A stretch of DNA of 32,637 nt from Alphaproteobacteria bacterium. GTDB taxonomy: Bacteria > Pseudomonadota > Alphaproteobacteria > RF32 > CAG-239. Positions 1 to 8,055 of the stretch are shown in pieces. The DNA is taken from the NCBI GenBank assembly GCA_017465945.1, contig JAFTVD010000025.1, positions 1 through 32,637 on the forward strand. The letters are read 5' to 3'. Under the pieces are notes generated by a model, which made no database searches, was not told where the DNA came from, and saw only the letters and a program-made list of their open reading frames with translations. The translations under genes and the position numbers were made by a program. How positions within the stretch are numbered: position 1 is the first letter of the stretch; each line of letters begins with the position of its first letter.

Positions 1-42
1 GCCATCAAAAGTATTCCCTGTGCAAATTAAACGTTCGTTTTT
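1..42. repeat. left arm of a perfect 42-bp inverted repeat
   Basis: These 42 bases are the exact reverse complement of 134-175. The arm starts at the first base of the window, so it may extend further left. Read on the minus strand it ends in a ribosome-binding sequence (AGGGAA) and an ATG at 5-3, a mirror image of the start of the glycosyltransferase gene at 171. A short palindrome, AAACGTTCGTTT, lies at 29-40 near the inner end of the arm and could be part of a recombinase or regulator site. Confidence 0.93.
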
Positions 43-133
43 ATTTAACGTTTCTGTGGATATGGTGAAAAAATATTTTCGGGTGATAACATAAATATAT
101 CTTGCATATTAGCTTTTAGTATGGTAGGCATAC
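43..133. promoter_or_regulatory. core of a candidate invertible promoter segment
   Basis: The 91 bases lie between the two perfect 42-bp inverted arms and hold no reading frame of note. On the minus strand there is a possible promoter, TTTTCA at 71-66 and TTAAAT at 48-43 with a 17-base spacer. It would start transcription inside the left arm and drive a gene to the left of the window. The best plus-strand candidate (TTGCAT at 102-107) has no good -10 box. If the segment inverts, the same promoter would drive the gene at 171. The promoter call is weak; the geometry is clear. Confidence 0.55.
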
Positions 134-175
134 AAAAACGAACGTTTAATTTGCACAGGGAATACTTTTGATGGC
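134..175. repeat. right arm of a perfect 42-bp inverted repeat
   Basis: This arm is the exact reverse complement of 1-42. It includes the Shine-Dalgarno sequence AGGGAA (157-162), the ATG at 171-173 and two bases of the second codon of the glycosyltransferase gene, so untranslated leader and start codon are both part of the repeat. The symmetry stops at base 133 on the inner side. Confidence 0.93.
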
Positions 176-1307
176 AAATATTCTTATCTATAAGAAAAAT
201 CACTTGATAGAATCATCTGGAGGAGCTGAAAGAATTATTGTTGAGTATTCAAATACATTTGCTAGACGTGGACATAATGTTTCATTAGTTACAAGAGATA
301 ATGTTAACGGATTTCCTTTTTATCCTCTTGATAAGAAAGTTTTATTTAAGCATTTTGATTTTAAATTTTCTAAATTAAGACGTTTTATTGGTAATAGGCT
401 ACGTTTTCTTGGTTTGATTAAATATTTTCCAAGTTTTAATAGGGAACTCTTGGTTTCTGATATGTTATTAGAATTTTGTAATGAATTTAAGCCTGATGTT
501 GTTATTGTTGCAGGGATGCAAGAATTAATTGATTTTAGTGCATATGGGGAGAGAAATTTTCCTATCATTTTAATGCTACACAGCCATCCTAATGCGTATT
601 TTACAAAGAAACGGAATGCTTTATACAAAAAATATATAAACAATGCAAGTGCTGTTCAAGTGTTAATGAAATCATATGAAGCATATATTCCTGAAAATTA
701 TAAAGGAAAAATAGTTACAATAGGAAATCCTGTTCCATCCGTTGTAAATAATGAAGAAAGAGAAAACACAATAATTTATTTGGCGAGGATAGATAGGGGA
801 AAAGCTCATCATTTATTAATTGAGGCGTTTAACAAGATATCTAGCAAACACCCTGAATGGAATGTTTTATTTTATGGAGCGGTTGGCGACAAAAAACAAT
901 ACCAATATTGCCTTGATTTAATAGAAAAATATAAATTACAAGACAATGTTATATTCAAAGGAACAACCAATGAGCCTCATAAAGCTTTATTAAAATCCAA
1001 AATATGCGCTTTTCCATCACAATATGAGGGATTTAGTTTAGCTCAAACAGAAGCAATGGCTTGTGGTTTACCTGTTATTGGTTTTGATTATTGTAGTGGG
1101 GTGAATGAGTTAATAAAAAATAATAAAAATGGATATTTAGTAAAAGATGTAGATGAATTTGCTGAGAAATTAGATTTGCTAATGAGTAATGAAAACTTAC
1201 GTTCTTCTATGGGAATTGAGGCTTGTAAGATTAGTGATGAATATTCTATTGATAAAATTATAAACACATGGGAAGAATTGATTAATAATGTTAGGAGTGA
1301 AAAATGA
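171..1307 (+). CDS. GT4-family glycosyltransferase
   Basis: A retaining GT-B glycosyltransferase of family 4, 378 residues, the usual length. It probably adds a sugar from a nucleotide-sugar donor to a growing surface glycan at the cytoplasmic face of the inner membrane. The N-terminal acceptor domain has the SGGAER loop near residues 16-21. The C-terminal donor domain has the E-x7-E motif (E286 and E294, in EGFSLAQTE) followed by the ACGLPVIGFD segment. The frame is also open to a TTG at 168, but AGGGAA eight bases before the ATG at 171 decides the start. Its stop overlaps the next start as ATGA at 1304-1307, so the two are translationally coupled. The start codon lies in an inverted-repeat arm, so expression may be phase variable. 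Donor and acceptor are unknown. Confidence 0.88.
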   Translation: MANILIYKKNHLIESSGGAERIIVEYSNTFARRGHNVSLVTRDNVNGFPFYPLDKKVLFKHFDFKFSKLRRFIGNRLRFLGLIKYFPSFNRELLVSDMLLEFCNEFKPDVVIVAGMQELIDFSAYGERNFPIILMLHSHPNAYFTKKRNALYKKYINNASAVQVLMKSYEAYIPENYKGKIVTIGNPVPSVVNNEERENTIIYLARIDRGKAHHLLIEAFNKISSKHPEWNVLFYGAVGDKKQYQYCLDLIEKYKLQDNVIFKGTTNEPHKALLKSKICAFPSQYEGFSLAQTEAMACGLPVIGFDYCSGVNELIKNNKNGYLVKDVDEFAEKLDLLMSNENLRSSMGIEACKISDEYSIDKIINTWEELINNVRSEK

Positions 1308-3283
1308 TACCTAAAATTATTCACTATGTTTGGGTTGGAAATAATGAAAAAAGTGATAAAATAAAATTTTGTATGGAAACATGGAAAAAAATTCTTCCTG
1401 ATTATGAATTTAGGGAATGGTCAGAAAAAGATTTAGAAAAATTAGAAGATTGTGTTTATGTAAAACAAGCATATAATGCTAAAAAATATGCTTTTGTATC
1501 AGATGTTTTTAGACTTTATGCTCTTTATACTGAAGGTGGAATATATCTTGATACTGATGTTGAAGTACGAAAGAGCTTTAATGATTTTTTAGATTTAGAT
1601 TTTTTTATTGGTGCAGAAAATTTAGGCAAATCGTTTAATCTTGGTACAGCTGTTATTGGTGCACAAAAAGGAAATCAAATAATAAAAGAAATGCTATCTA
1701 TTTATAATAAAAGAGTTTTTGTAAAAGAAGACAAGAGCTATGATATGACGGCAAATCCGATACTGCTAAATGAGATAATGAAAAATTATGGAATAACAGA
1801 TGATATGTATAAATCATCAAGCTGTATTAAAATTACAAAGAATAGTACATTATTCCCTTACACTTACTTTTGTGTAGATAATTCAAACAGTTATGCAGTT
1901 CATCATTTTGAGGGGTCTTGGGTTGATGCTTGGAAATTAAAAAAAAGTTTCACAATCCCTCTTACAAAAAAGTATCATTTCACCATTAATAAGTATAAAA
2001 ATATAAAAAAAGGAATTTGTTTTGAGTACCCAGTGTATATGTTTAAAAAATTTTTTGAGTATAATTATACTAACAAAAAATTATTATTTTTCATTGAAAA
2101 AATAGAAATTTATGGAAACAATGACTTTATTGAATTAATACATAGAAAAATCGATAAGTATTTTGAAAAAAATTTTTATTTTATTGCAATAATAAAAATA
2201 ATATTTAAATTGGTTAAAGAATATATAAAAAATATAGGAAAGCCCCATTATAGAGGAAAAGATAATAATATTGTTAAGGTGCTTTTTAAGCTTTATGGTG
2301 GATTAGGAGATATTATTATTGCTCTAAATTATATAGAACAGTTTAAGGATAAACTAGACAATACAGATATATCTATAATGGTGCCTTCTTATTTTTATAA
2401 TGAAGTTAAAATTTTATTACGAATGCATTATAAAATATCCCAAATATATACACATAAAGAAAGAAGTAATGCCGACCTTGTTGTTGAATTTGTACGTTGC
2501 CCTGTTATAAAATTTGCTGATAAAACAAAAATTTTAAAACTAAATTCAAATTTATATAATTGGTTAAATACAATTATAAATTTTAATTTAGAACATAAAG
2601 AAATGTTAAATCCTGGAACTGTAAGTGATTTTCTTTTAGAAAAATACTCACTAATTCAAAATAGAACTAGACTTCAAGAAGGAGATATTTGTGGATTTAT
2701 TGATGTAAAAGATAATTTTAAAATACACATTGAAAGCGACTGTGCTAAAATTTTATCTAAATTCTCATTAAATGAACCTTATATAACATTGCAAAGAGGT
2801 ATTGGAAGAGCTGACAATATGGATTCAAATAAGTCTACTAGAGTTTGGCCAATAGAACATTATGAAAATCTTATATGCTTACTAAAAAAATATTATCCCT
2901 TGTATAAAATTGTTCAAATAGGAGCTCCTGATTGTACCTTTATCAATGGTTGTGATTTTAATTTATGTGGAAAAACAAGTTTTGAAGAGATGCTTGTGAT
3001 TTTGGGTAATAGCGAATTGCATATAGATGGAGAATGTGGAATGGTACATTTGAGACATTTTATAAACAAAAAACCTTCTGTTGTTATTTTTGGACCAACT
3101 AATGAAAAACTATATGGTTATAAAGAAAATTTGAATTTATCTGCTCGTCCATGTCCTTTTTCTTGTGAATGGTTAACTAATAATTGGCGTAATAAGTGTA
3201 TAGCTAATAAACAAAAAACGTGTATGCAACAATTAACTCCAGAAATGGTAATAAGGCAAATAAATAATTATTTTGAAAAGTAG
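1304..3283 (+). CDS. GT32-GT9 two-domain glycosyltransferase fusion
   Basis: A 659-residue protein that joins two glycosyltransferase types. Residues 1 to about 215 match the GT32 (DXD sugar-binding) family: the start IPKIIHYVWVG, the DTD metal-binding motif at 83-85 and HHFEGSW at 200-206. Residues about 325-659 resemble GT9, the ADP-heptose:LPS heptosyltransferase family: GGLGD at 332-336, a DGECGMVHLRH segment near 575-585 and FGPT at 596-599. The linker (about 220-320) is rich in Lys, Phe and Tyr. Four cysteines (617, 621, 632, 640) sit in the C-terminal tail. The protein likely performs two successive transfers on the same glycan. It overlaps the upstream gene by four bases. Very low GC suggests horizontal acquisition of the locus. 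Substrates cannot be read from sequence. Confidence 0.82.
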   Translation: MIPKIIHYVWVGNNEKSDKIKFCMETWKKILPDYEFREWSEKDLEKLEDCVYVKQAYNAKKYAFVSDVFRLYALYTEGGIYLDTDVEVRKSFNDFLDLDFFIGAENLGKSFNLGTAVIGAQKGNQIIKEMLSIYNKRVFVKEDKSYDMTANPILLNEIMKNYGITDDMYKSSSCIKITKNSTLFPYTYFCVDNSNSYAVHHFEGSWVDAWKLKKSFTIPLTKKYHFTINKYKNIKKGICFEYPVYMFKKFFEYNYTNKKLLFFIEKIEIYGNNDFIELIHRKIDKYFEKNFYFIAIIKIIFKLVKEYIKNIGKPHYRGKDNNIVKVLFKLYGGLGDIIIALNYIEQFKDKLDNTDISIMVPSYFYNEVKILLRMHYKISQIYTHKERSNADLVVEFVRCPVIKFADKTKILKLNSNLYNWLNTIINFNLEHKEMLNPGTVSDFLLEKYSLIQNRTRLQEGDICGFIDVKDNFKIHIESDCAKILSKFSLNEPYITLQRGIGRADNMDSNKSTRVWPIEHYENLICLLKKYYPLYKIVQIGAPDCTFINGCDFNLCGKTSFEEMLVILGNSELHIDGECGMVHLRHFINKKPSVVIFGPTNEKLYGYKENLNLSARPCPFSCEWLTNNWRNKCIANKQKTCMQQLTPEMVIRQINNYFEK

Positions 3284-3334
3284 AGTTTCTTTTGTTTTGT
3301 ATTTTAGTTGTTTTTATTTATTGAGGTGTCGACA

Positions 3335-4276
3335 ATGAAATGCTTATTTAAGAAAAAAAGTAATAAGGGAACATCTTTTTATTTATTTGGTAAAAAGATA
3401 TTTCATTTTGGTATAAAAACTAGCAAACTTATTGAAAATCTATTAAAAGAATTTGATGGATTAAGAGGAATAGTTTATGCATCTCTAGACCCTAAAGATT
3501 TAAAGCCTGCAAGAGGGATTTTAAGGGATATTCAACTTTCTTCACTAAAAATACTTAAAGAAATAGATAAAGTTTGTAAAGAACATAAATTAACTTATTG
3601 GATTGATTATGGAACTCTAATCGGTGCTGTTAGACATAAAGGATTTATTCCTTGGGATGATGATATTGATATTTGTATGATAAGAGATGATTATGAGCGT
3701 TTTGTTGAAATTTTTAATAAAAATAATACAGATACAAATTTAAAAGCAATATTTTTTAAAGATCACATTGGTGAAATTCTTATAAAAGTTGTGCATACGG
3801 ATATTCCTAATTTAGTATTTGTTGATATATTTCCTGTTGATTATTGTTATAAACAAATGGATGATGAAGAAAAAATTATTTTTAGTGAAAGACTTAAAAA
3901 GTTATCTTCGACGCATATTAAATTATTTAAAAATTATACATCGCAAGATGATTATAGAGAGAGTTTTATAAAGCTTAGAAACGAAAATATTAAAGAAATT
4001 ATACCTAATGATAACGCTAAACCTTCATTATTTTATGGATTAGAATTTTATCACAAAGAACCTACTTTTAATTGTTTTGATTGGGATACTATTTTTCCTT
4101 TAAAATCTATTAATTTTGAAGGCATTGATTTTCCTTGTGTAAATGATGAAGATATATATTTAACTATGGTTTTTGGTGATTATATGCAATTACCTAATAG
4201 GCTTCATTTTCATAATAATGTTGCAAACATTGATGTACAAAAAATGTTAATAATAAAAAGATACTTAAAAAATTAG
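3335..4276 (+). CDS. LicD-family transferase
   Basis: A 313-residue LicD-family protein with a nucleotidyltransferase fold. Members such as pneumococcal LicD1/D2 attach phosphocholine or another phospho-substituent to cell-surface sugars. The signature YGTLIGAVRH lies at 92-101 and PWDDDID at 106-112, with the expected cluster of metal-binding aspartates. A leader of about 60 residues precedes the domain and no membrane segment is obvious. The frame is open from a TTG at 3308, but GAGGTG six bases before the ATG at 3335 points to that start. It is the last gene of the leftmost glycan operon, 51 bases after the GT32-GT9 gene and before a bidirectional terminator. Phosphocholine itself is not proven: no choline uptake or licC-like gene is in the window. 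Confidence 0.86.
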   Translation: MKCLFKKKSNKGTSFYLFGKKIFHFGIKTSKLIENLLKEFDGLRGIVYASLDPKDLKPARGILRDIQLSSLKILKEIDKVCKEHKLTYWIDYGTLIGAVRHKGFIPWDDDIDICMIRDDYERFVEIFNKNNTDTNLKAIFFKDHIGEILIKVVHTDIPNLVFVDIFPVDYCYKQMDDEEKIIFSERLKKLSSTHIKLFKNYTSQDDYRESFIKLRNENIKEIIPNDNAKPSLFYGLEFYHKEPTFNCFDWDTIFPLKSINFEGIDFPCVNDEDIYLTMVFGDYMQLPNRLHFHNNVANIDVQKMLIIKRYLKN

Positions 4277-4292
4277 ATATTTTCTATATAAA

Positions 4293-4330
4293 ACAAAAAA
4301 AACCTCGGTGATAACAGCCGAGGTTTTTTT
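4293..4330. terminator. bidirectional rho-independent terminator between licD-type gene and rplS
   Basis: The stem CCTCGG (4303-4308) pairs with CCGAGG (4318-4323) across a 9-base loop, with an A run on the left and a T run on the right. It can end both the plus-strand glycan operon and the minus-strand ribosomal operon. Confidence 0.92.
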
Positions 4331-4349
4331 ATTTCCTATGAGCAAAGAA

Positions 4350-4733
4350 CTAGTTGTTTTTAGCTTTTGCTTGTGCTGCTAAGTCATCAGCAATACGAGC
4401 TGAACGACCACGTAATGCACGCAAGAAATACAATTTTGCTCTTCTTACTTTACCAATACGGGTAACTTCAATTTTAGCTACGTTTGGAGAATATAATGGG
4501 AATACTCTTTCTACGCCTTCACCAAAAGAAATCTTACGTACTGTGAATGAAGAATTCAAACCGTCGTTTTTACGAGCTATACATACACCTTCATAAATTT
4601 GGATACGTTCTCTATCACCCTCTTTTACTTTGGTGTGAACTTTTAATGTATCACCAGCTTTGAAGTTAGGAATGTTCTTTCCTTCTGTTAACTTCGCTAC
4701 TTGCTCTTTTTCAATATTTTCTAAAATGTTCAT
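4350..4733 (-). CDS. rplS: 50S ribosomal protein bL19
   Basis: bL19, 127 residues, near the normal size. It sits at the interface of the 30S and 50S subunits. Family features include the F-x-x-GD-T-L-x-V-H segment near residues 24-33, the stretch [13 protein letters not shown] and the basic [13 protein letters not shown] segment. A short Ala/Lys-rich tail follows. It is the last gene of the ffh-rpsP-rimM-trmD-rplS operon, 41 bases downstream of trmD, and is followed by the terminator at 4293-4330. The ATG at 4733 has an AAGG about seven bases upstream. Confidence 0.97.
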   Translation of the reverse strand: MNILENIEKEQVAKLTEGKNIPNFKAGDTLKVHTKVKEGDRERIQIYEGVCIARKNDGLNSSFTVRKISFGEGVERVFPLYSPNVAKIEVTRIGKVRRAKLYFLRALRGRSARIADDLAAQAKAKNN

Positions 4734-4774
4734 CGTTTTACCTTTTTTATATCAAATTTGGTTTCTTTATATAC

Positions 4775-5467
4775 CTAACTTTTTTTAGATTCAAGATAAA
4801 TCTTATATAAGTCAGGCCGTTTATCCTTGGTTGCAATCTCTCTTTTTTGTTTACGCCATACTTCTATCTTTTGATGATGACCAGATAATAAAACTTCCGG
4901 AACCATTCTACCTTCCCAATCTATGGGTCTGGTATATTGAGGATGCTCTAAAAGATAGTCTTCAAAACTTTCCTCTTTTATTGACTCCTCATTGCCTAAA
5001 ACTCCTGGAAGTAGTCTTACAACAGCATCTAGCATTACTAACGCTGCTTGCTCACCACCGGTTAAGATATAATCTCCGATACTTATTTCTTCGATATTAT
5101 AAGCTTCTATTACTCGCTCATCTATACCTTCAAAACGTCCGCAGATAATTGTCAACTCTGTTTCTTTTGAGAGCTCTTTTACCTTTGATTGGTTGAGTGG
5201 TAAACCTCTTGGCGACATATATATTATTCGCCCGCTAGAATGATTTTCTTTTATTGCTCGACCTAATACGTCTGGCTTCATTATCATCCCGGCTCCACCA
5301 CCACATGGTGTGTCATCAACAGATTTATGTTTATCTAAAGCATAATCTCTTATGTTGATGGCATTTAGCTCAAATTTGTGTTCTTCCAATGCTTTTCCTG
5401 TTAATGAACTTCCTAAAAAGCCAGGAAATAACTCTGGAAAAATCGTCAAAACATTGACCTTTAGCAT
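4775..5467 (-). CDS. trmD: tRNA (guanine-N1)-methyltransferase TrmD
   Basis: TrmD methylates N1 of G37 in tRNAs with G36 and uses S-adenosylmethionine, which prevents +1 frameshifting. The 230-residue length is normal. The SPOUT trefoil-knot motifs are clear: SPRGLPLNQ (85-93), CGRFEGIDER (109-118) and IGDYILTGGE (130-139). The GGGAGMIMKPDV segment near 56-67 is also typical. Its ATG overlaps the end of rimM by seven bases, so the two are translationally coupled. Confidence 0.97.
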   Translation of the reverse strand: MLKVNVLTIFPELFPGFLGSSLTGKALEEHKFELNAINIRDYALDKHKSVDDTPCGGGAGMIMKPDVLGRAIKENHSSGRIIYMSPRGLPLNQSKVKELSKETELTIICGRFEGIDERVIEAYNIEEISIGDYILTGGEQAALVMLDAVVRLLPGVLGNEESIKEESFEDYLLEHPQYTRPIDWEGRMVPEVLLSGHHQKIEVWRKQKREIATKDKRPDLYKIYLESKKS

Positions 5468-5997
5468 TTGATAGAATCCTCTTCGTCTTCTAAAAATACC
5501 ATGGCTGTTGACGCAACAATAATATATCCTTCCTCAATATTTATTTCTGGAACATATGACTTGTTGAACGGAAGCATCTCTGAACGACCTGATAATAGCT
5601 TAATCTCTAAAATGTCTCCTGCACCGAAATTATAAAAACCTGTTACTTTTGCAACAACTTCTTTATCTTCATTGTAGACTTTTAGATTAACTAAATCAGC
5701 TTCATAGTAAACTTCTTGCTCTTTTAGTTCTGGCAAAACCCCACGTGGAGCATATAATTCTGTCCCTATCATGGTTTCTGCTAATGTTCTATCATCAATC
5801 CCTTTGATTTTGATACGAAGTAAATCTTTGGAATGACCGGTAACTTTTAACTCAAATTGTTGTTTAGCATTTTTATCCTCAAGCGGACCATAGCTTGCTA
5901 TATCACTATCAACCGCAGTAAAGCTCTTAACCTTAAACTCACCTTTGATACCGTGAACACCAACTATTTTACCTAAACAAACTCTTTTATTACTCAT
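5461..5997 (-). CDS. rimM: ribosome maturation factor RimM
   Basis: RimM helps assemble the head of the 30S subunit and binds uS19. At 178 residues it has the usual size. The N-terminal barrel starts CLGKIVGVHGIKGEFKVK; the C-terminal PRC-like barrel contains YYEADLVNLKVYN and a DILEIKL segment. It lies between rpsP (46-base gap) and trmD (7-base overlap), the standard order. Confidence 0.95.
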   Translation of the reverse strand: MSNKRVCLGKIVGVHGIKGEFKVKSFTAVDSDIASYGPLEDKNAKQQFELKVTGHSKDLLRIKIKGIDDRTLAETMIGTELYAPRGVLPELKEQEVYYEADLVNLKVYNEDKEVVAKVTGFYNFGAGDILEIKLLSGRSEMLPFNKSYVPEINIEEGYIIVASTAMVFLEDEEDSIKC

Positions 5998-6043
5998 TAA
6001 AGTTACCTATTGCAACATAATCTATTGTACCTAAAAAAAAGAA

Positions 6044-6457
6044 TTAAGCTTCTACTGGAGCTTCTTCTGAAGCGGTTGCTGCTTCAGCTTCTGCTGCCGC
6101 TGCTGCTTCTGCTGCTGCACGTGCTTTTTCTTCTTTTTCTTTAATTCTCTCTAAAGCTTTTGCTTTTGGAGCTGATTTCTTTGGTTGGTTTGCAATTTTT
6201 GGAGCATCACAAATACCAAGATTTGCAAATAATTTTTGCAATCTTTCTGTTGGTTCTGCACCTTTTGCTAACCATGCTTTTACTTTTTCTGTATCAAGAA
6301 CTAGTCTATCTTGATGATCTTGAGGCAATAATGGATTGTATGAACCCAAGCGCTCAATAAATCTACCATCACGTGGAGCTCTTTGATCTGCTGCTACGAT
6401 ACGGTAGAATGGGTGTTTCTTTGATCCACCGCGAGAAAGTCTAATACGAACTGACAT
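6044..6457 (-). CDS. rpsP: 30S ribosomal protein bS16 with Ala/Glu-rich tail
   Basis: bS16, with the conserved start [20 protein letters not shown] and the [11 protein letters not shown] segment. The core is about 85 residues. This protein has 137, because a Lys/Glu-rich helix followed by an Ala/Glu-rich tail extends it from about residue 100. Extended bS16 tails are common in alphaproteobacteria. Second gene of the operon, 42 bases after ffh. Confidence 0.97.
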   Translation of the reverse strand: MSVRIRLSRGGSKKHPFYRIVAADQRAPRDGRFIERLGSYNPLLPQDHQDRLVLDTEKVKAWLAKGAEPTERLQKLFANLGICDAPKIANQPKKSAPKAKALERIKEKEEKARAAAEAAAAAEAEAATASEEAPVEA

Positions 6458-6499
6458 TTTTTTCCTTTCCAGTTTTTATAGTTATTTTGTTAATTCCGC

Positions 6500-7900
6500 T
6501 TAAAACGGAAACTTGTTATTAAACCCACCAAACGGATTACCTCCGAAAGGATTTCCACCAAGTGGATTTTTTTTCATAAAATGAGATGCAAGACCGGACA
6601 TTCCGCCTAGCTTTCCCATTTTTTTCATCATAGTTGACATTTGCTCATAGGATTTAAGCAACTTGTTAACTTCATGAACTTCTACTCCAGCCCCAGAGGC
6701 TATTCTTTTTTTGCGTGAAGCTTTAATTATATCCGGATTACGACGTTCTTTCTTTGTCATTGATAAAATTATTGCTTCTTGTTTCTTCATTATAGAATCG
6801 GCATCTACGGCTTCTATTTGCTCTTTGTACTTTGCAAGTCCTGGGAGCATTCCCATTATGCTTGACATTGAGCCTAACTTTTGCATTTGACGCATTTGAT
6901 TTAACATATCTTCTAAATCAAACTTGCCTTTTAACATCTTTTTAGCTTGTGCCTCAGCTTCTGCTCTGTCTATATTTTCAACAGCTTTTTCAACCAAGCT
7001 TACAACATCACCTTTATCCAATATACGACCTGCTAAACGGTCAGCATGGAACTCTTCTATATCTTCTAGTTTTTCACCTGTTCCTAAAAACTTTAATGGT
7101 GCATTGGATACCATTTTCATTGATAGAGCAGCACCGGCACGTGAAGAACCATCTATACGAGTTAGAACAAGACCTGTAATACCAACTTTTTCATTAAACT
7201 CTTTAGCAACATTACAAGCTTCTTGACCAATTAACGCATCTGCAACTAATAAGGTTTCTGTTGGATTTGATAGTTTTTTTACATCTTGAACTTCTTGCAT
7301 CAAAGTTTCATCAATCTGCAAGCGACCAGCTGTATCTAATATCAAAACATCATACAAACCTTTTTGACCAACTTCTAGTGCACGTTTTGTAATCTCTAAT
7401 GGTTTCTCGTTTTTAATGATAGGCAAAACATCAACAGCAATTTGAGAACCTAGTTGTGATAATTGCTCCTGAGCTGCAGGACGGTATACGTCAAGCGATG
7501 CCAAAAGAACTCTTTTCTTCTTTTTTAATTTTAGAGCTATTTTAGCTGAAGTTGTTGTTTTACCAGAGCCTTGAAGACCTACCATTAAAATTACGGCAGG
7601 AGGTACTGCTTTGAAATTTAGAGATGTGTCATCTTCTGAACCTAATAAATTTACAAGCTCATCATAAACAATTTTTACTAATTGTTGGTCGGGACGAATT
7701 GATTTTATAACTTTTTCACCTAAGGCTTTTTCTTTAACACTAGCCATAAAATCTTTAACAACAGGAAGTGATACATCTGCCTCTAAAAGAGCGAGACGTA
7801 TTTCTCTTAAGCCATCCTCTATATCTTTTTCGGTAATAATACCTCGAGAGCCTAGCTTCTTAAACACATCGCTTAACTTATTTGTTAAACTATCAAACAT
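6500..7900 (-). CDS. ffh: signal recognition particle protein Ffh
   Basis: Ffh (SRP54) is the GTPase that binds signal sequences of nascent membrane proteins and, with 4.5S RNA and FtsY, targets them to the Sec translocon. The 466-residue protein has the N-domain helices (1-100), the P-loop GLQGSGKTT (108-116), DTAGRLQ near 200, TRIDG near 250 and a Met-rich M domain from about 300. The C-terminus carries repeated GGNPF units. It is the first gene of the ribosomal operon. The SRP RNA gene was not found in this window. Confidence 0.97.
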   Translation of the reverse strand: MFDSLTNKLSDVFKKLGSRGIITEKDIEDGLREIRLALLEADVSLPVVKDFMASVKEKALGEKVIKSIRPDQQLVKIVYDELVNLLGSEDDTSLNFKAVPPAVILMVGLQGSGKTTTSAKIALKLKKKKRVLLASLDVYRPAAQEQLSQLGSQIAVDVLPIIKNEKPLEITKRALEVGQKGLYDVLILDTAGRLQIDETLMQEVQDVKKLSNPTETLLVADALIGQEACNVAKEFNEKVGITGLVLTRIDGSSRAGAALSMKMVSNAPLKFLGTGEKLEDIEEFHADRLAGRILDKGDVVSLVEKAVENIDRAEAEAQAKKMLKGKFDLEDMLNQMRQMQKLGSMSSIMGMLPGLAKYKEQIEAVDADSIMKKQEAIILSMTKKERRNPDIIKASRKKRIASGAGVEVHEVNKLLKSYEQMSTMMKKMGKLGGMSGLASHFMKKNPLGGNPFGGNPFGGFNNKFPF

Positions 7901-7933
7901 TAAACTTCCTTTGTTAAATTACACCCATTTGAT

Positions 7934-7990
7934 AAAAAAAATTTGCGCCAGTGTGCGAACCCTCGCTGACTGACGGCACTCCGTAGAGTG
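7934..7990 (-). ncRNA. GC-rich structured leader of ffh, possible attenuator or small RNA
   Basis: This GC-rich island stands out in very AT-rich DNA. On the minus strand it forms CACTC-TACG-GAGTG (7990-7977), then a second hairpin with CAGT/ACTG outer and GCGA/TCGC inner stems (7972-7949) around a CA/AC internal loop. Eight T residues follow at 7941-7934, after a 7-base gap. It lies between the promoter at 8017-8044 and the ffh start. It could be an attenuator, a 5'UTR binding site or a short RNA of about 75 bases. The conserved tetraloop and internal-loop bases of SRP RNA are not present. Confidence 0.5.
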
Positions 7991-8016
7991 TTATTTTGTT
8001 ATCAAAACTTGAGGTT

Positions 8017-8044
8017 ATAATAGGTATAAATTAATAAGAGTCAA
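8017..8044 (-). promoter_or_regulatory. sigma70-type promoter of the ffh operon
   Basis: On the minus strand TTGACT (8044-8039) and TATTAT (8022-8017) are separated by 16 bases. Initiation is expected near 8010, which gives a leader of about 110 bases before ffh. Confidence 0.75.
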
Positions 8045-8055
8045 GTGTTTTTTGA

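Noticed and set aside
168..170. TTG as start of the first glycosyltransferase
   Set aside because: The ATG at 171 directly follows it and has a Shine-Dalgarno sequence at a better distance.
7942..7972. GC-rich piece with a GGTTCG element that looked like the T-loop of a tRNA gene
   Set aside because: The flanking bases do not form a T-stem and no acceptor stem, D-arm or anticodon arm fits around it.
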